Below, piece after piece: positions 5,121 through 8,975 of a stretch of 8,975 nucleotides of DNA; within the stretch, counting starts at the first letter, position 1; each line of letters opens with the position of its first letter. The stretch spans positions 1-8,975 of the forward strand of contig JAQVUQ010000088.1 of NCBI GenBank assembly GCA_028699365.1, in the 5' to 3' direction. The position numbers were made by a program, and so were the translations under genes. The notes under the pieces were generated by a model, which was not told the DNA's origin, did no database searches, and saw only the letters and a program-made list of their open reading frames with translations. Source of the DNA: a bacterium (lineage in GTDB: Bacteria > UBP13 > UBA5359).

Positions 5121-8100
5121 ATGAAGAGGCGTGGATTGTTGCTAAAAAACGCAAGTGCGTTCTGGGCCGCATTATTTGTCATGATTACTTGCAGGTCTCA
5201 CTTTTGTCTTGCGGCTGATTCTTCTTTAAAGATTTATCCTCCACCAAAGGAAATTGTACGGACAGGTGAGGAGATGGCTCTTTTTAACCTAAGCGGAGAG
5301 CCGATTTGTGCCATTGTCACTGGAGATAAGCCAGATCAAAAAACTTCTTTAGGAATTGGTGAGATCAATAATAGATTGCAAGATACTTGTGGAAAAGAGT
5401 TGCCGGTTATTCAAAGCGGCAGCAGCGCTGTTAGTAAATATGATAACTTGATTTATGTAGGTATGCCAAGTAAAGATTCCTTTGGACACTTGATGAAGCT
5501 TTTTTCTATTGATCTTAGTGCTATGCGATATGCTAATCAAGGCTATAAGATCAATTTTGGTAAAAACGGGGGGAAGCAGATTGCAGTAATCTGTTCTCGC
5601 GGAGAATTGGGTGTCTTATATGCCTGCCTCACCTTTTGCTCACTTATTAAGCAGGATCCGCAGGTGCCAAAGGTAATTTGTGCTCAGATAGACGATTGGC
5701 CTGATTTCAAGTATCGTTGTGTGTCAAAGTTAGGGTTTATGTACGGTTACAGGAAAGCATTCGGATTCTTCGGTTCTCCAAACCTTGCTGGGGGGACCAT
5801 GTTGACACGTGAATTAATCGATGAGTTGCTTCATCTAAAGATTAACATGGTAAATATAGACATTGACCGCCCAGTCCCGGGTAGTGTAATTGATGAATAC
5901 TGTGCAGGAGCTTCAGACCAGATAAAATGGATAGAAGAAATGTCAAAATACGCCAGGGATAGAGGCGTTGACCCCTTTCTCATTACTTCAACTTGTATAG
6001 ATAGCCAATTGAAAGGCAGTGGGAGTGCCCCCAAGGCTGAAGGCAACGTTTGTGTCAGTATAGACTCATCATGGCGTATAACTGAATATTGCTGGAGCAG
6101 GGATGATCTTCTCGTAAAAAGAGCGGAAAAAGTTGCTGATTACGTAAAGCAAATGAAGATATCGAGCGTTTTTCTTCATACGGTAGATGCATATAATCAG
6201 AAATGGGAAAAACGTTGTAAACAATGCCGCGAACGTTTTGGAGAGGATCAGGCGGCAGCGCAAGCCCATGTCTTTTCAATTTTTAATCAAGCTATTAAAA
6301 GAAAATGTCCGGATGTGAAGATAATTATGGTACCACGGCCGTATCAAGGTTATGATATTGACCTCCCAAATAATAAGTGGTTAAAAGACCGCTTGGAAAA
6401 AATATCGTCGCGAATACCTGAAGATCTATATATGGCAGTTACGGCGGGAACCAAGAACAGTATTTATTCCTGGAAAAAGAACTTGAGAAGGCCGTTAGTT
6501 TACTGGCTGAATACTGGAAGTCACCTTGATAATGATGGGTGGTTCCTTGGTGATCCTATGCTCGGTTTTATAAAAAACTACTACTATGCGAACAGCAACG
6601 GTATGACCGGAGATACGGATATAATGATGATAAGTGGTGCTACCAATCAGTTGCAGCGTTCCTGGGCGGCTTGTGCTGCCTGGAATGTGAATTATCCACT
6701 TGGTTGTAAAAGCATTGAAAGCAATCGGATATATAAGATTCCCAATAGAGAAAACTGCAGCACAGAAGATGAAGTGTATAACGGGAAGGGAACAATAGAC
6801 CAATGGGTTTGGGGCTATAATGGCAAAGATTTTGATTGGTTTGATGTGTATAAGGAGTTTTTAAACGATGTCGTATTTCGAGAGACGCTAAAAGAGTTGT
6901 GCTGTGAAGTGTATGGGAAATCCGCAGGAGGGATGCTTGTCGATGCATACTTATCGGGTTACTCAGGAAAATATCTGCTCAACCCTCTAGGCGAAACATT
7001 TCGATCCTTCTCCAACTCTAATTATAACGCTTATAGCAAAAGCACCTCGAAGGCCATGGGTGAGTACTATAGCAGGATTAGCCAAGCAGATGCCGGTTTG
7101 TCGGGTTTATCTAAGCTCAGAAACGCAGATTTACCCGTGAAACAAAGCGTTTTATCCGAGATATATAAAGTTGCAAGCATAATTAAAGAGGCAAAAGCCA
7201 AAAGTTTCCTATGGTGGGGATTGTTGAGCTTAAAAGAAACGTTAAATGATCCGGTGGAATTACAAGCAATATCCGAATTTTGTGACCGCCAATCCAAGGA
7301 ACAATTAAAAAGCGTTTGTGACTTTTACGATGAACTCCCTCTTAACGCAGCAAATTTGATAGGGGCCAAAAGACAAAAAGCCGATTTCATAAAATGGTGT
7401 GACGGTATGAGAGAGAACTATGACATAATACTGGGGATAGTTTCCAAAGATACCCGAGCTAATAAGATACGGCAAAAATACGAAGGTGGTAAAATTCGTG
7501 TTGCCGTCTATAACCCTACTAGCCGGGGGGGGAAGGTTTATGGATATAAAGCTTTATGCGGTACTCTGACTTGTATGCCCGAGGTGGAAGTTTCCTATGT
7601 TGATAGGATTTCCAGAGAAATCCTTGCTCCCTTTCACTGTCTTTTTATCCCGGATCTCAAAAAGCTAGGGGATGAGGAAAAGAAGGATGAATTCTGCAAA
7701 AGTATAAGAGAGTTCTGTATTGGTGGAGGTAATGTATATCTACAGCACGACTCGGTCGGGTTTCACCGCTTCGCTTTAGGTATGCCTCTTTTTCCGGAGT
7801 TTGTAGCTGCGACGGATATAGAGAATGGGGAACAACTCGTAGTTGCGTGTGATCATCCGCTGGTGAAAAATCAATTGGTGGGAAGCGCTGTAACACATAT
7901 GTACTATGATCGCATATTGCTGCGTCCAGGTGAGTTAGGAGAAACGGTTTTGACTAATGCCAAAGGGGCTCCGGCATTGCTTGCAGGGCATATCGGTAGC
8001 GGCAAAGTTGTGTTGGATGGAACGATTACCTATAATAGATCCGGAAATCCCGGTGAAGGTGAGGTCTCTGACGCTAACGAGATTAACAAAGCTTTGATAT

Positions 8101-8468
8101 CCAATGCGATAGCATGGTTTTGCCAGAAGCAAAAAGAGAAGATGGTTTTGGAGGTTTCCGATATTCATGTTGATAGAGTGGTACAGCCTGACGCTATACA
8201 TTTCATGCTTATATTAAGGCCACGACTACTGTTCGATAAACAGCTTAGTAAGGAAAAGGTCTCTTTCAAGATAGCTTTTGCAAACGAGGAAGCGCATAAT
8301 AATACTACTGTAAAGAAATGGGATGAGGTAATAAGCGGGAATACATGGCAACCGCTTGAAAAGTTTGTAAATATTGATCTTGCCGTAGATCCGAAAGGAA
8401 AGCTTCTTTTAATAGAGGTTAGAGACGGAAACGGTGATACTCTTGAGAGAAAGTACAGAGTTTTCTGA
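5121..8468 (+). CDS. Large exported GH20/GH84-like protein with C-terminal glutamine-amidotransferase-like domain
   Basis: A 1115-aa protein. Residues 1-31 form a signal peptide (basic MKRRGLLLK, hydrophobic core, cleavage near CLA|ADSS). Residues about 36-190 resemble the GH20b/GH67N-type alpha/beta domain that precedes hexosaminidase barrels and end in the linker IDDWPDFKYRC. Residues about 195-540 look like a TIM barrel: LTRELIDELLHLKINMVNID, VFLHTVDAYNQKW (350-362), CKQC (366-369), and a late segment ATNQLQRSWAACAAWNVNYP (507-526) resembling the WNP region of GH84/GH20 enzymes. Residues about 560-780 are helical. Residues 790-1000 are alpha/beta like class I glutamine amidotransferases (IRVAVYNP, FHCLFIPDLKKLG, EFCIGGGNVYLQ), but without a nucleophile-elbow cysteine. 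The C-terminal 110 residues are probably a beta-sandwich. I see no GH20 Asp-Glu or GH84 Asp-Asp pair with certainty. It probably binds or cleaves a hexosaminide-type glycan outside the cytoplasm; activity is unproven. Confidence 0.75.
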   Translation: MKRRGLLLKNASAFWAALFVMITCRSHFCLAADSSLKIYPPPKEIVRTGEEMALFNLSGEPICAIVTGDKPDQKTSLGIGEINNRLQDTCGKELPVIQSGSSAVSKYDNLIYVGMPSKDSFGHLMKLFSIDLSAMRYANQGYKINFGKNGGKQIAVICSRGELGVLYACLTFCSLIKQDPQVPKVICAQIDDWPDFKYRCVSKLGFMYGYRKAFGFFGSPNLAGGTMLTRELIDELLHLKINMVNIDIDRPVPGSVIDEYCAGASDQIKWIEEMSKYARDRGVDPFLITSTCIDSQLKGSGSAPKAEGNVCVSIDSSWRITEYCWSRDDLLVKRAEKVADYVKQMKISSVFLHTVDAYNQKWEKRCKQCRERFGEDQAAAQAHVFSIFNQAIKRKCPDVKIIMVPRPYQGYDIDLPNNKWLKDRLEKISSRIPEDLYMAVTAGTKNSIYSWKKNLRRPLVYWLNTGSHLDNDGWFLGDPMLGFIKNYYYANSNGMTGDTDIMMISGATNQLQRSWAACAAWNVNYPLGCKSIESNRIYKIPNRENCSTEDEVYNGKGTIDQWVWGYNGKDFDWFDVYKEFLNDVVFRETLKELCCEVYGKSAGGMLVDAYLSGYSGKYLLNPLGETFRSFSNSNYNAYSKSTSKAMGEYYSRISQADAGLSGLSKLRNADLPVKQSVLSEIYKVASIIKEAKAKSFLWWGLLSLKETLNDPVELQAISEFCDRQSKEQLKSVCDFYDELPLNAANLIGAKRQKADFIKWCDGMRENYDIILGIVSKDTRANKIRQKYEGGKIRVAVYNPTSRGGKVYGYKALCGTLTCMPEVEVSYVDRISREILAPFHCLFIPDLKKLGDEEKKDEFCKSIREFCIGGGNVYLQHDSVGFHRFALGMPLFPEFVAATDIENGEQLVVACDHPLVKNQLVGSAVTHMYYDRILLRPGELGETVLTNAKGAPALLAGHIGSGKVVLDGTITYNRSGNPGEGEVSDANEINKALISNAIAWFCQKQKEKMVLEVSDIHVDRVVQPDAIHFMLILRPRLLFDKQLSKEKVSFKIAFANEEAHNNTTVKKWDEVISGNTWQPLEKFVNIDLAVDPKGKLLLIEVRDGNGDTLERKYRVF

Positions 8469-8489
8469 AAAAGAAAGGAGCCTGAAGAA

Positions 8490-8960
8490 ATGCTTACTAG
8501 AACGATATTAGTGGGTGTATTGTTACTCCTTAATGGACTTAACAGCGTCACCTTTGCCGAGAGCATAAAAAGGGATAAAGAGATCGGTGTAATAACCTAT
8601 CGAGAGTACAAGACCAAATGGTCTGATGGGCGGTTTCACGATGCTGTGGATTTACGTCTTTTGAACTTTACTAAGGAATTAGGCTTATCCTCTGAAGAAA
8701 TAAGCGTAAACCTGTTTTTGCAAGATGGAGCACCTAAGATAAACGAATATAAGAGAATTTTGATAGCAGCAAGAGCCCATTCCTTCTCACTCGAGATGTA
8801 CCAAGGGATGAAAGAATATGTAGAAGAGGGTGGATTACTTATCACAAACAGTTCTTTGCTGTTCGTCGATATCAATAATGATTATAAATTTGACGACCAG
8901 GACCTAGTCAGGAAAGAAGGTCAGGAATTTACAGGTGTATTTGGATCTGCATGGTGTGAT
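8490..8960 (+). CDS. Exported glutamine-amidotransferase-like protein (3' truncated by end of sequence)
   Basis: The ATG at 8490 is preceded by AAAGGAG (8474-8480) and lies 21 nt after the previous stop, so it belongs to the same operon. The first 23 residues are a signal peptide (MLTRTILVGVLLLL..., cleavage near TFA|ES). Residues 31-125 look like the start of an alpha/beta domain: EIGVITY, a helix (AVDLRLLNFTKELG), YKRILIAAR, then MKEYVEEGGLLITNSS. This is the pattern of ThuA or beta-galactosidase-trimerisation amidotransferase-like domains and parallels residues 790-880 of the preceding protein. D127-x-N-x-D-(6)-D138 (DINNDYKFDDQD) resembles a calcium loop of the dockerin/EF-hand spacing. 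No stop is reached. The last genuine codon is at 8958-8960, because the following 15 bases are adapter. Family assignment is moderate and the substrate unknown. Confidence 0.7.
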
Positions 8961-8975
8961 AGATCGGAAGAGCGG
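8961..8975. other. Illumina adapter remnant (assembly artefact)
   Basis: The final 15 bases, AGATCGGAAGAGCGG, are identical to the first 15 bases of the standard Illumina paired-end read-through adapter. They sit flush with the end of the sequence, as expected for untrimmed adapter at a contig edge. The five residues they would add to the last protein (RSEER) are not real. Confidence 0.93.

Noticed and set aside
5178-5194. Lipoprotein signal at C24 of the large exported protein
   Set aside because: The residues before it (M-I-T) do not fit a lipobox, whereas a normal cleavage site follows at CLA|ADSS.
5349-8875. Numerous minus-strand open frames of 63-133 codons opposite the plus-strand operon
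   Set aside because: They are shadows of the 1115-aa gene and the gene after it. Their compositions are unlike real proteins and no promoter or operon structure is seen.
8868-8903. Genuine dockerin domain in the last protein
   Set aside because: Only one loop is seen, inside an alpha/beta domain. Dockerins have two duplicated loops, usually at the C-terminus.

Overview
The window looks like an accessory carbohydrate-utilisation locus from an uncultured bacterium. The best lineage clue is the pseudopilin at 4310-5071. Its N-terminal helix (FTLMELL, then ILFPVFNKVREK, SNLRQIG, MYAQDYD) and its C-terminal H-X9-DG motif match the pseudopilins that are abundant in Armatimonadota and also occur in Planctomycetota, Verrucomicrobiota and Lentisphaerota. 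The ILFPVF-REK-SNL-QIG-MYAQDYD pattern leans towards Armatimonadota. This is recognition by eye, not a phylogeny.

Layout. (a) 1-164 is probably the 3' end of an unidentified plus-strand gene. It is followed by a strong hairpin terminator (257-290) shared with the convergent operon. (b) 4087 down to 325, minus strand, is a tight three-gene operon. The order is a UroD/MtaA-like methyltransferase-fold protein, an AraR-type GntR/LacI hybrid regulator, and a GH39 glycosidase. The gaps are 5 bp and then a 1-base stop/start overlap. (c) 4088-4309 is a divergent control region with a near-consensus sigma-70 promoter on each strand and three palindromes, one lying inside the minus promoter spacer. (d) 4310 to the end, plus strand, is a second operon. 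It holds the H-X9-DG pseudopilin, a large exported GH20/GH84-like protein (1115 aa) with a C-terminal glutamine-amidotransferase-like domain, and the start of another exported protein with a similar domain.

How the genes may work together (inference). The plus operon encodes exported proteins that would act on an external glycan. The minus operon encodes cytoplasmic proteins that would process imported oligosaccharides (GH39) and carry out an unknown methyl-transfer or decarboxylase-fold reaction (UroD-like). The regulator probably senses a sugar and controls both directions through the palindromes at 4175-4255. The substrate cannot be named from the sequence.

Quality note. The last 15 bases (8961-8975) are identical to the start of the Illumina paired-end adapter, so genuine sequence most likely ends at 8960 and the last gene is cut there. 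No tRNA, rRNA, CRISPR array, transposase or integrase was seen.
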